DNA of 61,280 bases from Pseudomonadota bacterium. Its GTDB lineage: Bacteria; Pseudomonadota; Alphaproteobacteria; Reyranellales; Reyranellaceae. Each line of letters starts with the position of its first letter. Within the stretch, counting starts at the first letter, position 1. The notes beneath the pieces were generated by a model. That model did not search any database. It had not been told where the DNA came from and was given only the letters and a program-made list of their open reading frames with translations. The stretch spans positions 1-61,280 of the forward strand of contig JAFEBU010000051.1 of the NCBI GenBank assembly GCA_018242505.1, written 5' to 3'. Shown in pieces: positions 24,626 to 33,274 of this stretch. Made by a program: the position numbers and the translations under genes.

Positions 24626-24639
24626 TTGATCTGGATCAT
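24626..24639. promoter_or_regulatory. FixK/FNR box TTGATCTGGATCAT, shared by divergent genes
   Basis: One mismatch to TTGAT-N4-ATCAA. It lies almost exactly midway between divergent start codons: about 57 bases to the minus gene (24575) and about 61 bases to the plus gene (24693), so one dimer site could serve both. Confidence 0.7.
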
Positions 24640-24692
24640 GGGTTGTCCGGTCGGTGCCGTGGAGGATGCGGCTACAACCTGCCGGAGGCACC

Positions 24693-25055
24693 ATGGGCTT
24701 GAAGAAAATTCGTCTCGAACTGGCGCGCACGCCTGACTTTCCCGATGGCAGCTCCGAGTGCGGTTACGAGCTCACTGCGCCGCTGACCCGCTCAGGCAAA
24801 CTCGATCCAAAGCAGTGGATGCAAGACAAGGATAAATGCGCGGTTCGGCGCTTCTGGAAGGAAGCGGAGGATGAACACGGCCGGTTGACACACCATCGCG
24901 GCGGCACCTGGGCCTTCTCCTACAAGCCCGAAGACGAGGACGAGCCAATCTTTCGTTTTGACAAGCACAAGTTTGCGCCCGGCGAATATGTCTCGGTTAC
25001 CGAGCGTGACGGCATCGCACGACCGTTCCGCGTCATCGAGGTGGGACCGCCATGA
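24693..25055 (+). CDS. conserved hypothetical protein of low-oxygen clusters
   Basis: 120 residues, ATG 24693 with GGAGG upstream. It opens GLKKIRLELARTPDFPDGSS and contains GYELTAPLTRSGKLD, CAVRRFWK, GGTWAFSYKPEDED and the ending GEYVSVTERDGIARPFRVIEV. I associate this pattern with an uncharacterised family found beside universal stress genes in alphaproteobacteria, but I cannot verify that here. No catalytic motif or signal is evident. The FixK box about 61 bases upstream supports low-oxygen control. Confidence 0.6.
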   Translation: MGLKKIRLELARTPDFPDGSSECGYELTAPLTRSGKLDPKQWMQDKDKCAVRRFWKEAEDEHGRLTHHRGGTWAFSYKPEDEDEPIFRFDKHKFAPGEYVSVTERDGIARPFRVIEVGPP

Positions 25056-25240
25056 GTCACTGCAGCTGACCTTTTTTGTCGAACCGATCCCTCGCGGAGA
25101 AATCTCAAAACCGCGTCCGATGACCACACGTCCCGTGGTCTGATCCCGAAGACGTTTGAGCCAAAATGGCGTCGGCCTCGAAAGGGACGACGTCCTATTT
25201 CGCAGCGGATGACTGCCCACCCCTGCTTCCATCTTCGAGA

Positions 25241-26101
25241 TCAATGGGACAAAAGCAAAGTCGTGGGTGGGCGAGTAAGCATGCTCTTGGTCGCACCGCC
25301 AAGTATGAATTCCCTGAGTCGCGACCGTCCGTAGGCCCCCATGACGAGCAGGTCTATATGGTTTGCGTCGACCTCTTCCTCAATCACCTTGCCGATCGTT
25401 CGGCTCGCAACGTCCAACTCCTTCACGACAACATCGACGCCATGCAATGCCAGGTGTCTGGCAAGCTCGGCGCCGGATCTCTTCGACACGATGGGCTTCT
25501 CGCCATGAACTGTCAGAAGAAGAACGCGTTTCGCCGCCCGAAGGATCGGCATCGCATCCGCGATGGCTCTCGATGCGGCGCGACCTTTGTCCCACGCCAC
25601 CATGACATTGTCGAAGGGACCAGGCTCGAAGCCTTTGCGATCCTGAGGCAGGACGATAACGGGGTGACCCGAATCGAAGATCACCGTCTCAGCGTACCAC
25701 TGCGCATCCAGCTGTGAGATATACGCACCTTCTGGTATCGGCAAGATCGTGAGGTCGTGAAGCCTGGCATAGTCGACCAGGATGTGAGGCACATCGGATG
25801 ATCGGCACGTTTCGAAAATCCGCCTGCAGACCGCGCCGCGCTTTCTGATTATTCCCTCAAACATCGAGAGCAGCCGTTGGGCGTCGTCCGCGCTCTTCCG
25901 GCCCTCTTCGGCAACAAGCGCCGAAACATCGAAGATCGCGTTGCCGAGAATGTTGCCTGGAACCTTGGGCTTGAGCCCGCAAGCAATGACCGAGACGTGC
26001 GACTTGAGTGCGAGCGCCACCGCTGCTGCGTGTTCCACGGTCGATGCCGGGGTCGTTGCCGGATAAGCCCTGAGTACGACGAGAACATCCCGAAACGACA
26101 C
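25241..26101 (-). CDS. universal stress protein, two UspA domains (usp3)
   Basis: 286 residues, more divergent than usp1/usp2. Domain 1 starts FRDVLVVLRAYP. Domain 2 starts FDNVMVAWDKGRAASRAIADAMPIL and ends GAYGRSRLREFILGGATKSML. A GTG at 26101 has GGGAGGG upstream and directly precedes the Usp fold, so it is preferred to ATG 26131. A perfect FixK box lies about 75 bases upstream. Confidence 0.85.
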   Translation of the reverse strand: MSFRDVLVVLRAYPATTPASTVEHAAAVALALKSHVSVIACGLKPKVPGNILGNAIFDVSALVAEEGRKSADDAQRLLSMFEGIIRKRGAVCRRIFETCRSSDVPHILVDYARLHDLTILPIPEGAYISQLDAQWYAETVIFDSGHPVIVLPQDRKGFEPGPFDNVMVAWDKGRAASRAIADAMPILRAAKRVLLLTVHGEKPIVSKRSGAELARHLALHGVDVVVKELDVASRTIGKVIEEEVDANHIDLLVMGAYGRSRLREFILGGATKSMLTRPPTTLLLSH

Positions 26102-26169
26102 TTGTCCCTCCCACTCGCGAAATGAGGTCAACCACGGAGGTATCTATTTCGAACCGCTTCCGCCCAGCC

Positions 26170-26183
26170 TTGATGCAGATCAA
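26170..26183. promoter_or_regulatory. FixK/FNR box TTGATGCAGATCAA (usp3)
   Basis: Exact TTGAT-N4-ATCAA, centred about 75 bases before GTG 26101 and about 45 bases before ATG 26131. Confidence 0.75.
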
Positions 26184-26346
26184 CTAACAAAAGGCACGTT
26201 GGCGTAGACACGGGTACAATCAGTCCTTTCCGGTGACGAAACATGCTGCAGGGCCTCGACGAAAAGGAAGCTCGGCGATGATTGATCGCTGAGAGGGCAA
26301 ACGAGTTGCTGAGAGGATAAACGAATTGCCTGGAGCGACTCGGTGC

Positions 26347-26486
26347 ACCTCCTTGCGCATTGAGGCAGAGGTCATGCGGTAGCCGATGTTCGCCCTCCTG
26401 ATTGGCGCCGCCATCGTCTCCCTCCTGCTGGGCGACGATGTGGAAGGCGCCGCGGCGCCGGCTACGCAAGCTCGGCTGCTACGATA
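26347..26486 (+). pseudogene. cation P-type ATPase remnant with in-frame stop
   Basis: This lies in a stretch of about 570 bases (26132-26703) without an intact gene. The plus frame reads TSLRIEAEVMR, a TAG stop at 26380-26382, then PMFALLIGAAIVSLLLGDDVEGA. This resembles the first membrane segment of cation-pumping P-type ATPases (REPMFLLLL...LLGD), with the expected Glu codon turned into TAG. Homology quickly fades after that. The assignment rests on about 35 residues, so it is tentative. Confidence 0.35.
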
Positions 26487-26571
26487 AGGAGATCTATCTG
26501 TCTCAACCCTCTAGCGAAAGATCTCGCACTTCCGGATAGAAGAAATAGAAATAGGATAAGCGACAAGAGCG

Positions 26572-26626
26572 CTTAGAATCCGGAGGCCGCAAGGTCGTGC
26601 CGGTTCGAGTCCGGCAGCGGGTACCA
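26572..26626 (+). other. tRNA-Leu 3' half, probable attachment-site scar
   Basis: From 26572 the sequence matches a tRNA-Leu from the anticodon loop to the end: loop CTTAGAA (anticodon TAG), a long variable arm (GGCCGCAAGGTC region), the T arm GCCGGTTCGAGTCCGGC, and acceptor strand AGCGGGT-ACCA. The 5' side is wrong: the bases before the loop do not pair with TCCGG and there is no D arm or 5' acceptor strand. A 3' half starting at the anticodon loop is what tyrosine-recombinase integration leaves at the far end of an element. The plus orientation places the island to the left. Confidence 0.7.
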
Positions 26627-26703
26627 TGGTGCGTGTGCAACCGCGCGCCAGACATGACGTTCCTTCCCTGACACACCACAACGACGGCAACGAGGGAGCG
26701 GCC

Positions 26704-27414
26704 ATGGGCAGCACTGTCGATCTGCGTCGTCGCCGGCTCTTTGGTGCCGCAGCGGCGTGTGGCCTTGCGCCCGCTTTGCCAGCCTTGGCCGATGAACGCG
26801 GCAAGGGAATTGGCCCGAAGGCCGAGGCCGACGCATCCGTCCCGCCAACCGAGGATCTGATGCGCGAGCATGGGATCTTGCGCCGCGTCCTGCTCATCTA
26901 TGAAGCAGGTGCTCGGCGTCTCGGCCAGGGCGAGGATATGGAGCCAGCCGTGTTCGTACAGGCCGCTGAGGTAATGCGCGACTTCATCCACGACTACCAC
27001 GAGAGGCTCGAGGAGGATGAGATCTTTCCCCTCTTCAAGAAGGCTGGCCGATTGGTCCCGCTGATCGACGTGCTGATCACGCAGCATGCGGCCGGGCGGA
27101 AGCTTACGGATCAGATCCTGCAGATCGCACCCACGGCTCGCACCGACAGCGGGCGCCGCAAGGCCATGATCGACGCCATGCAGGCCACAATCGCACTATA
27201 CGGGCCGCATGCGGCCCGAGAGGACACCGACGTCTTTCCGACCGTGCGAAGCCTGGTGACGCCCAACGAGTTCGACATCCTCGGCGAAACCTTCGAAAAA
27301 GAAGAGAAAGCCAGGTTCGGCGCCGACGGCTTCGAGAAGATGGTGAAAAAAGTCGCGGCCATCGAAAAACGCATCGGCACCGACGACCTCTCCAAATACA
27401 CACCCAAGACCTGA
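26704..27414 (+). CDS. hemerythrin-domain protein with Tat-type signal
   Basis: 236 residues. The N-terminus RRRRLFGAAAACGLAPALPALA looks like a twin-arginine signal. The hemerythrin four-helix bundle follows with likely di-iron ligands His56 (REHGILRR), HDYHERLEEDEIFP (His and Glu), His128 (QHAAGRK) and PHAAREDTDVFP. It would be a periplasmic oxygen- or iron-binding protein. ATG 26704 has GAGGGAG upstream; the upstream in-frame ATG at 26626 lies on the tRNA scar. It is the first intact gene right of the scar and ends three bases before the convergent ABC operon. Confidence 0.85.
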   Translation: MGSTVDLRRRRLFGAAAACGLAPALPALADERGKGIGPKAEADASVPPTEDLMREHGILRRVLLIYEAGARRLGQGEDMEPAVFVQAAEVMRDFIHDYHERLEEDEIFPLFKKAGRLVPLIDVLITQHAAGRKLTDQILQIAPTARTDSGRRKAMIDAMQATIALYGPHAAREDTDVFPTVRSLVTPNEFDILGETFEKEEKARFGADGFEKMVKKVAAIEKRIGTDDLSKYTPKT

Positions 27415-27417
27415 GCG

Positions 27418-28392
27418 CTATCCGCGATAGTGGCAAGCGACCCAGTGGCCCAGCTGGCTCTCGCGCAGCTCGGGATCGCGCTCCGAACAGTCGGGCCGAG
27501 CGATCGGACAGCGCGTGTGGAAATGGCAGCCCGAGGGTGGGTGGATGGGATTGGGCACGTCGCCCTGCAGCATGATGCGCTTGCGCTTCACCTTCGGATC
27601 GGGAATCGGCACCGCCGACAGCAGCGCTTCGGTGTAGGGATGCAGCGGCTTCTCGTAGAGGTCGCGCGACGGCGCAATCTCGACGACACGACCAAGATAC
27701 ATCACCGCGACACGGGTCGAGATATGCTCGACCACGCTGAGATCGTGGGCGATGAAAAGATAGGTGAGGCCGAACTTGTCCTGTAAATCCTCGAGGAGAT
27801 TGATGACCTGGGCCTGGATCGACACGTCGAGTGCCGAGACGGGCTCGTCGCAAACGACCAGCTTGGGCTCGACGGCGAGAGCGCGCGCGATACCGATGCG
27901 CTGGCGTTGACCGCCCGAGAACTCATGCGGGAAGCGACGCATGTGATCGGCTTGAAGGCCGACCGTCTCCAAAAGCTCGATGACCCGCTCCTCCAGCGCC
28001 CGCCGCGATGCCGCGAGCCGATGGATCTGCAGGGCCTCGCCGATAATCGCCCCTACCGTCAGCCGGGGATTGAGCGAGGCATAGGGATCCTGGAAGATAA
28101 TCTGCATGTCGCGGCGCAAAGCGCGCAGCGCGTCGCCCTCCAAGTGGCTCACGTCCGACCCCTGGAACCAGATCTCGCCCGACGAGGGTTCGATCAGCCG
28201 CAGGATGCAACGGCCGGTCGTCGACTTGCCGCAGCCCGACTCTCCCACCAGGCCCAGCGTCTCGCCCTTGCCGATGTCGAAGCTCACGCCATCGACGGCA
28301 TGCACCCGCTCGATCTCGCGCGAGAAGACGCCTCCCTTCACAGCGAAGTGCTTACGCAGCTTCCTGACCGAAAGCAGCGCGTCGCCGGTCAC
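27418..28392 (-). CDS. oligopeptide-type ABC transporter ATPase, second subunit (DppF/OppF-like)
   Basis: 324 residues. Walker [10 protein letters not shown], signature [12 protein letters not shown], Walker [13 protein letters not shown] and the switch His in IAHDLS. The C-terminal oligopeptide/dipeptide extension with GCHFHTRCP...C...C (probable Fe-S or Zn Cys motif) marks the Dpp/Opp class. The GTG start at 28392 overlaps the upstream gene's TGA. The same frame stays open to 29145, but that part is antisense-free shadow of the upstream ATPase gene. It energises import together with the 28389 subunit. Confidence 0.92.
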   Translation of the reverse strand: MTGDALLSVRKLRKHFAVKGGVFSREIERVHAVDGVSFDIGKGETLGLVGESGCGKSTTGRCILRLIEPSSGEIWFQGSDVSHLEGDALRALRRDMQIIFQDPYASLNPRLTVGAIIGEALQIHRLAASRRALEERVIELLETVGLQADHMRRFPHEFSGGQRQRIGIARALAVEPKLVVCDEPVSALDVSIQAQVINLLEDLQDKFGLTYLFIAHDLSVVEHISTRVAVMYLGRVVEIAPSRDLYEKPLHPYTEALLSAVPIPDPKVKRKRIMLQGDVPNPIHPPSGCHFHTRCPIARPDCSERDPELRESQLGHWVACHYRG

Positions 28393-29360
28393 AGCACGCA
28401 CCGGACGAAATGGCCCGGCCCCACCTGCTTGAGCGGCGGCATCGCCTGCCGGCAGACATCCGACGCGAACCGGCAGCGCCGCGCGAAGCGGCATCCGGGC
28501 GGCGGATCGACAAGGCTCGGAACGGTGCCGGGAATGGCCTCCAACCGTTCCTTGTGCGTCGCTGCGCGATCGACCCGGGGAATCGAGCGAATCAAGCCCT
28601 GTGTATAAGGGTGCCGCGGATTGCCGAACAGAGCGTCGACCGGCGCTTCCTCGACGACCTTGCCGGCGTACATGACAGTCACCCGCTGGCAGGTCTCCGC
28701 CACCACTCCCATGGCGTGGGTGATCAGCATGATCGCCATGCCGAAGCGCTCCTTCATCTCCTGCATCAACTCCAGGATCTGCGCCTGGATGGTGACATCG
28801 AGCGCCGTTGTCGGCTCGTCGGCGATCAGGAGCTTGGGCCGGCAGGAAAGCGCCAGCGCAATCATGACGCGCTGGCGCATGCCGCCAGAGAATTGATGCG
28901 GATAGTCGTGCACGCGCGCCTTGGCGTTGGGGATATTGACCAGCGACAACATTTCCGCCGCCCGATCGATCGCCTGCCGTCGCGTGAGTTTCTCGTGCTC
29001 GCGCAGCACCTCGGCGATCTGCGCCCCCACGGTGTAGACCGGATTGAGCGAGGTCATCGGCTCCTGGAAGACGATGGCGATTTCTCGGGCACGGATCTTG
29101 TCCATCTCGGCTGCGCCAAGTGGCAGCAGATCGCGGCCCTGCCACAGGATCTGGCCGCCCTCGAAGCGGCCCGGAGGCATGTCGATCAGCTTCAGGATGG
29201 AGCGGGCGGTCACTGTCTTGCCGCAGCCCGATTCGCCCACCACGCCCACGGTCTCGCTGCGATCGATGTGGAGGTCGATGCCGTCGACGGCGCGCACCAT
29301 ACCGTCGTCGGTGGCGAACCAGGTCTTCAGATCGCGGATGTCGAGGAGCGTATCGGCCAT
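28389..29360 (-). CDS. oligopeptide-type ABC transporter ATPase, first subunit (DppD/OppD-like)
   Basis: 323 residues with Walker [24 protein letters not shown], signature [15 protein letters not shown], Walker [13 protein letters not shown], switch His in THAMG and the C-terminal [15 protein letters not shown]ys motif. It pairs with the neighbouring ATPase to power one importer. It starts six bases after the permease gene and overlaps the next gene's start, so it is part of a five-gene minus-strand operon. Confidence 0.92.
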   Translation of the reverse strand: MADTLLDIRDLKTWFATDDGMVRAVDGIDLHIDRSETVGVVGESGCGKTVTARSILKLIDMPPGRFEGGQILWQGRDLLPLGAAEMDKIRAREIAIVFQEPMTSLNPVYTVGAQIAEVLREHEKLTRRQAIDRAAEMLSLVNIPNAKARVHDYPHQFSGGMRQRVMIALALSCRPKLLIADEPTTALDVTIQAQILELMQEMKERFGMAIMLITHAMGVVAETCQRVTVMYAGKVVEEAPVDALFGNPRHPYTQGLIRSIPRVDRAATHKERLEAIPGTVPSLVDPPPGCRFARRCRFASDVCRQAMPPLKQVGPGHFVRCVL

Positions 29361-29366
29361 ACCTGC

Positions 29367-30323
29367 CTACAGTACACGGCGTGGGTCGAGTGCATCGCGC
29401 AGTCCGTCACCGATGAAATTGATGGACAGCACGGTCAGGAAGATCGCGGCGCCGGAGAACAGCGCCCAATGCGGCGCGACGTCGAGGGTATCCTTGGCAT
29501 CGAATAGCACCCGCCCCCACGTCGGGATATCCGGCGGGAAGCCCAATCCCAGGAACGACAGCGTCGATTCGGCGATGATAGCGTTGGCAACGTCGATCGT
29601 GCCGGCGACGATCACCGGACCCATCGCATTGGGCAGGATATGGCGCACGACCTGACGAATCTTCGAGGCGCCCAGCGCCCGCGCTGCCTCGATGAACTCC
29701 TTCTCGCGGATCGACAGGATCTGGGCGCGCACCAGGCGGGCCACCTGCATCCAGCGCAGGCCGCCAATCACGGCGACGACCATGACGAAAATCCCGCCTT
29801 GACTGCCAAAAACGTTCGTAAGCGCATCCCGGAAAAGATAGATGATCAGCAGTAGCAGCGGCAGTTGTGGCAGGGACAGGAAGAGGTCGGCGAGCCACAT
29901 CAGGACGACATCCACGCTGCCACGCGACATGCCGGCGATCGCTCCGACCAGGACACCAACCACGGCGGCAACCAGCATCGCGCAGAGGCCGACAGCGATC
30001 GAGATCCTGCCGCCGTAGAGCAGCCGCGCGAGAATGTCCTGTCCGAGATCGTCCGTACCGAGCGGATGCGCCCAGGATGGTCCAGCCAGCTGGGCGGCGA
30101 AATCGATCTCGTTGATCGGCACTCGCCAGACAAGCGGCCCCAGCAGGACCGCCAGGACGATGGCCAGCAACACGACCGCGCTCGCCATCGCGAGCTTGTG
30201 GCGGCGAAAGCGACGCCAAGCCTCGAGACCTGGCGAGAAACGCGCTTTCCTTGTCGGTTTGGCCGCGGCAGCGGTGCCAGGCGGCGCCTCAACGGTAAGC
30301 GATGCGGGGGTCGAGCCAGCCAT
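29367..30323 (-). CDS. oligopeptide-type ABC permease (DppC-like)
   Basis: 318 residues from ATG 30323. An N-terminal cytoplasmic arm is followed by about six membrane segments, the DppC hallmark [24 protein letters not shown], and the [29 protein letters not shown] loop that contacts the ATPases. The start overlaps the end of the partner permease by about 35 bases; ATG 30359 is possible but lies deeper in that gene. Confidence 0.9.
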   Translation of the reverse strand: MAGSTPASLTVEAPPGTAAAAKPTRKARFSPGLEAWRRFRRHKLAMASAVVLLAIVLAVLLGPLVWRVPINEIDFAAQLAGPSWAHPLGTDDLGQDILARLLYGGRISIAVGLCAMLVAAVVGVLVGAIAGMSRGSVDVVLMWLADLFLSLPQLPLLLLIIYLFRDALTNVFGSQGGIFVMVVAVIGGLRWMQVARLVRAQILSIREKEFIEAARALGASKIRQVVRHILPNAMGPVIVAGTIDVANAIIAESTLSFLGLGFPPDIPTWGRVLFDAKDTLDVAPHWALFSGAAIFLTVLSINFIGDGLRDALDPRRVL

Positions 30324-31251
30324 AAAGGATATCGGCGATGAGGTTGAAGAGAACGACAAGACAGGCGAAGACGAAGGTGACCGCCATGACGACCGGGGTG
30401 TCGTTGGAGAGCATGGCCGAGATCAGCAGCGAGCCAATGCCCGGTACCCGGAAGATCTGTTCGGTGACGATGGCTCCACCGAACACGACCGGCATCTGGA
30501 GAGCGACCAATGTAACCACCGGAATGAGCGCGGTTCGCACCACGTGTCGCGTGATCACCTTGCGTTCACCAATGCCCTTGGATCGCGCAGTGGTGACATA
30601 GTCGAGCCGGACCACATCGAGCACCGCCGACCGGACGTAGCGCACCAGAGACGCACCCTGGAACAGACCGAGGACCGCCACCGGCATGATCGACTGCTTG
30701 ACTTCCTCGACGAACCACCGCCAGCCCGTGGCTCCCAGATCGGCACGGTAGACCATCGGCAGCCAATCGAGCCTGACCGAGAAGATCAGGATCAACAGCA
30801 GGCCAGTGAAGAAGGTCGGCAAGGAAAAACCGATGAAGGCCAACGTATTGGCGATCTGGTCGAAGAGCGAATAGGGCCGCGTTCCAGCCAGCACGCCGAC
30901 CGGCAGCGCGACGAGAATGGCCAGGAGCTGCGCGGCACCGATCACGATCAGTGTCGTCGGCAGCCGCTGGAGAATCAGCGTGTCGACGTCTATGCGACTG
31001 GCAAACGAGAACCCCCAATCACCGTGGAGCATCGCCACGAGCCAGTGCACGTAGCGGGTCCAGACAGGATCATCGAGGCCGAACTTGGCGCGCAGGCTCG
31101 CCGCCACTTCGGGCGGGATGGCGGGATTGCTGGCCAGTTCGCCGAACGGATCGCCTGGCGCGAGCGCCAGGACCGTGAACAACACGATGCTGATCCCGAG
31201 CAGGCTCGGGATTGCAATCATAAGACGACGGATCAGGTATTGTCGGGACAC
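30289..31251 (-). CDS. oligopeptide-type ABC permease (DppB-like)
   Basis: 320 residues: the N-terminal RRLMIAIPSLLGISIVLFTVLALAPGDPF is diagnostic for DppB permeases, followed by FGLDDPVWTRYVHWL, five further membrane segments, and the EAA-type loop TARSKGIGERKVITRHVVRTALIPV. It forms the channel with the DppC-like subunit. Confidence 0.92.
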   Translation of the reverse strand: MSRQYLIRRLMIAIPSLLGISIVLFTVLALAPGDPFGELASNPAIPPEVAASLRAKFGLDDPVWTRYVHWLVAMLHGDWGFSFASRIDVDTLILQRLPTTLIVIGAAQLLAILVALPVGVLAGTRPYSLFDQIANTLAFIGFSLPTFFTGLLLILIFSVRLDWLPMVYRADLGATGWRWFVEEVKQSIMPVAVLGLFQGASLVRYVRSAVLDVVRLDYVTTARSKGIGERKVITRHVVRTALIPVVTLVALQMPVVFGGAIVTEQIFRVPGIGSLLISAMLSNDTPVVMAVTFVFACLVVLFNLIADILYGWLDPRIAYR

Positions 31252-31273
31252 TCGACGCCTCCGCCTGTGCGGC

Positions 31274-33064
31274 TTACGTCTCCTTGTACCAATCCTGGAT
31301 CGCCCAGGTGTTGTTGTCCCAGCCGCTGATTTCCGCCGTCAACTTGGTGTTCTTGGCGACGACGCCCGGCCGGGCGACCACGGGAATCACGACGTAGTTG
31401 TTGATTACGAGGTCGTTCGCCTTGATGAACATCGCTGCGCGTTTCACTGGGTCGACCTCGACCTGGGCGGCCTTGTAGTTGTCGTCATATTCCTGGTTCC
31501 GCCAGCGCGTGATGTTGCGGCCCTGCCACTTGTTCGCCTTGGTCGCGACTTCCCATGAGCAGAACTGGTTCATGAACACTTCCGGATCGGGCTGCGTCAT
31601 GGTGGTCGTATACATCTGCAGGTCGCAGTAGAAGTGGGTGTAGGTGTCCGGGTTCGCGACATCGGACGAGAAGAATACCGATGCCGTCACTGCCTTGACC
31701 TCGATCTCGATCCCGGCTTTCTGGCAGGCCTGCTTGACGATTGCCTGAGTCTTCTGCCGCGGCTGGTTGATCGAAGTCTGGAAGACGAACTTCAGCTTCT
31801 TGCCGTCCTTGGCCCGTATGCCGTCCGCACCCTTCTTCCAGCCGGCTTTCTCGAGGATCTCCGCCGCCTTCTCGATATTGAACTCGTATTTGGTATCCTT
31901 GGATCGGAACTTTTCCGGGTTGTTGACGAAGTTCGCCGTCGCAACGCCGGTGCGGCCATAGATGTATTTTTGCACCGATTGCTTGTCGACCAGCATCGAC
32001 AATGCCTGTTTGACCGCCGGATCCGAAAGCGTCGGATGCTTGGTCTTGAGGCTGGAGCGCTCGCCGTCGACCTCGGTCCAGGGATCGGTCGTGTTGAGCT
32101 GGATGTGCTCGATGTTGCCGCCGTCGGAGATCACGACATGGCCCTTGCCGCCTTTCTCGAGGCGCAGGAGGATCTCATCCTCGACCTGCATGTTCCAGGC
32201 GAAGTCGAATTCGCCGGTCTGCAGCACGGCGCGCGCCGCCGATACGGCGTCACCGCCGCCCTTCATCTCGATGGCGTCGAAGTAGGGCCGGTTCTCCATG
32301 TGATAATTGGTATTGATCTCGCCGCTCACGATATCGCCCGGCCGGAAGTCCTTGAACTTGTAAGGACCGGTGCCGACCGGCTTGAGATTGGTCGGCGCCT
32401 CGCGCGACTTCGCCCCGATATAGTCAGCGTAGAGATGCTTGGGGATGATCATGCCACGCGGACCGACGAAAGCATTGGCCCAGAATGGCGTCGGCTTGTC
32501 GAACTTGATGGTGATCGTGTAGTCGTCGACCTTCTCGACCAATATGTCTTTGTAATCGGCGATGGTGACCGCGGCGGTTGCGGGATCTTTCGAATATTGC
32601 CAATTGAAGACCACATCGTCGGCCGTGAACGGCTTGCCGTCATGCCAGGTGACGCCCTTCTTGAGCTTCCAGGTCACCGACTTGCCGTCAGCCGCCAGCG
32701 TCCCATCCTCGCGCCCGGGAATCGCGGCCGCCAGCACCGGTCTCAGGTTGCCGTTTGGATCCCAGCCAGCGAGCGGCTCGTAGAACAGCCGCGATCCGTC
32801 CTGATCCTTGGTACCCACCGCGAAATGCGGATTGAGCAGCGTCGGACCCTGCCACCACAGGACCTTCAACAGGCCGCCGCCGCCGCGCTTGGTCGGCTTG
32901 TAGGCCGGCGCATTCTGCGCCATCGCGACGCCGGAAAAGGCAAGGAGCTGCGTCGCCAGAGGCGCCGTCAACCCTACCGCAATCATCTTCTGTACGAAGC
33001 CGCGACGCGAAAGGCCACCCGACTTCACGTCGTCAATCAAACGCCGCAGTTCACGCTCGTTCAT
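31274..33064 (-). CDS. ABC transporter substrate-binding protein (SBP family 5)
   Basis: 596 residues. A twin-arginine-like signal (LSRRGFVQKMIAVGLTAPLATQLLAFSGVAMA) sits about 20 residues in, then a family 5 fold: YEPLAGWDPNGNLRPVLAAAIP, TWKLKKGVTWHDGKPFTADDVVFNW, NLKPVGTGPYKF, DPAVKQALSMLVDKQ. Start 33064 is chosen over 33127 by signal-peptide fit. It is the first gene of the operon and delivers peptide- or opine-like ligands; the ligand cannot be read from sequence. Confidence 0.9.
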   Translation of the reverse strand: MNERELRRLIDDVKSGGLSRRGFVQKMIAVGLTAPLATQLLAFSGVAMAQNAPAYKPTKRGGGGLLKVLWWQGPTLLNPHFAVGTKDQDGSRLFYEPLAGWDPNGNLRPVLAAAIPGREDGTLAADGKSVTWKLKKGVTWHDGKPFTADDVVFNWQYSKDPATAAVTIADYKDILVEKVDDYTITIKFDKPTPFWANAFVGPRGMIIPKHLYADYIGAKSREAPTNLKPVGTGPYKFKDFRPGDIVSGEINTNYHMENRPYFDAIEMKGGGDAVSAARAVLQTGEFDFAWNMQVEDEILLRLEKGGKGHVVISDGGNIEHIQLNTTDPWTEVDGERSSLKTKHPTLSDPAVKQALSMLVDKQSVQKYIYGRTGVATANFVNNPEKFRSKDTKYEFNIEKAAEILEKAGWKKGADGIRAKDGKKLKFVFQTSINQPRQKTQAIVKQACQKAGIEIEVKAVTASVFFSSDVANPDTYTHFYCDLQMYTTTMTQPDPEVFMNQFCSWEVATKANKWQGRNITRWRNQEYDDNYKAAQVEVDPVKRAAMFIKANDLVINNYVVIPVVARPGVVAKNTKLTAEISGWDNNTWAIQDWYKET

Positions 33065-33274
33065 GGCATACCCCGTTCTCTTGGCCGTCCCACCCGACGC
33101 TCTCGCTATCTTGCAAGATGCGTGCAATTCTTATCAGAACAGTCCTTGCGGACATCGTCAATGACGGTCCGACCGCATTGGGGAGGGAGCGGCGAATAGC
33201 CTGAGACTCCCCCTCGCCGGCATTTGCAAGATCCGCCGGCCGGACACGCTGAGGCTTGCCTGAGGAGGCACGAG

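Noticed and set aside
25122..25140. GACCAC/GTGGTC hairpin after the 24693 gene as a terminator
   Set aside because: Only six base pairs, seven-base loop and no T-run.
26572..26626. Functional tRNA-Leu gene
   Set aside because: No D arm, no 5' acceptor strand and the anticodon stem does not pair; only the 3' half is present.
28393..29145. N-terminal continuation of the DppF-like frame, giving one 575-residue ORF
   Set aside because: It overlaps the well-supported DppD-like gene in another frame; the ATPase fold begins only after the GTG at 28392.
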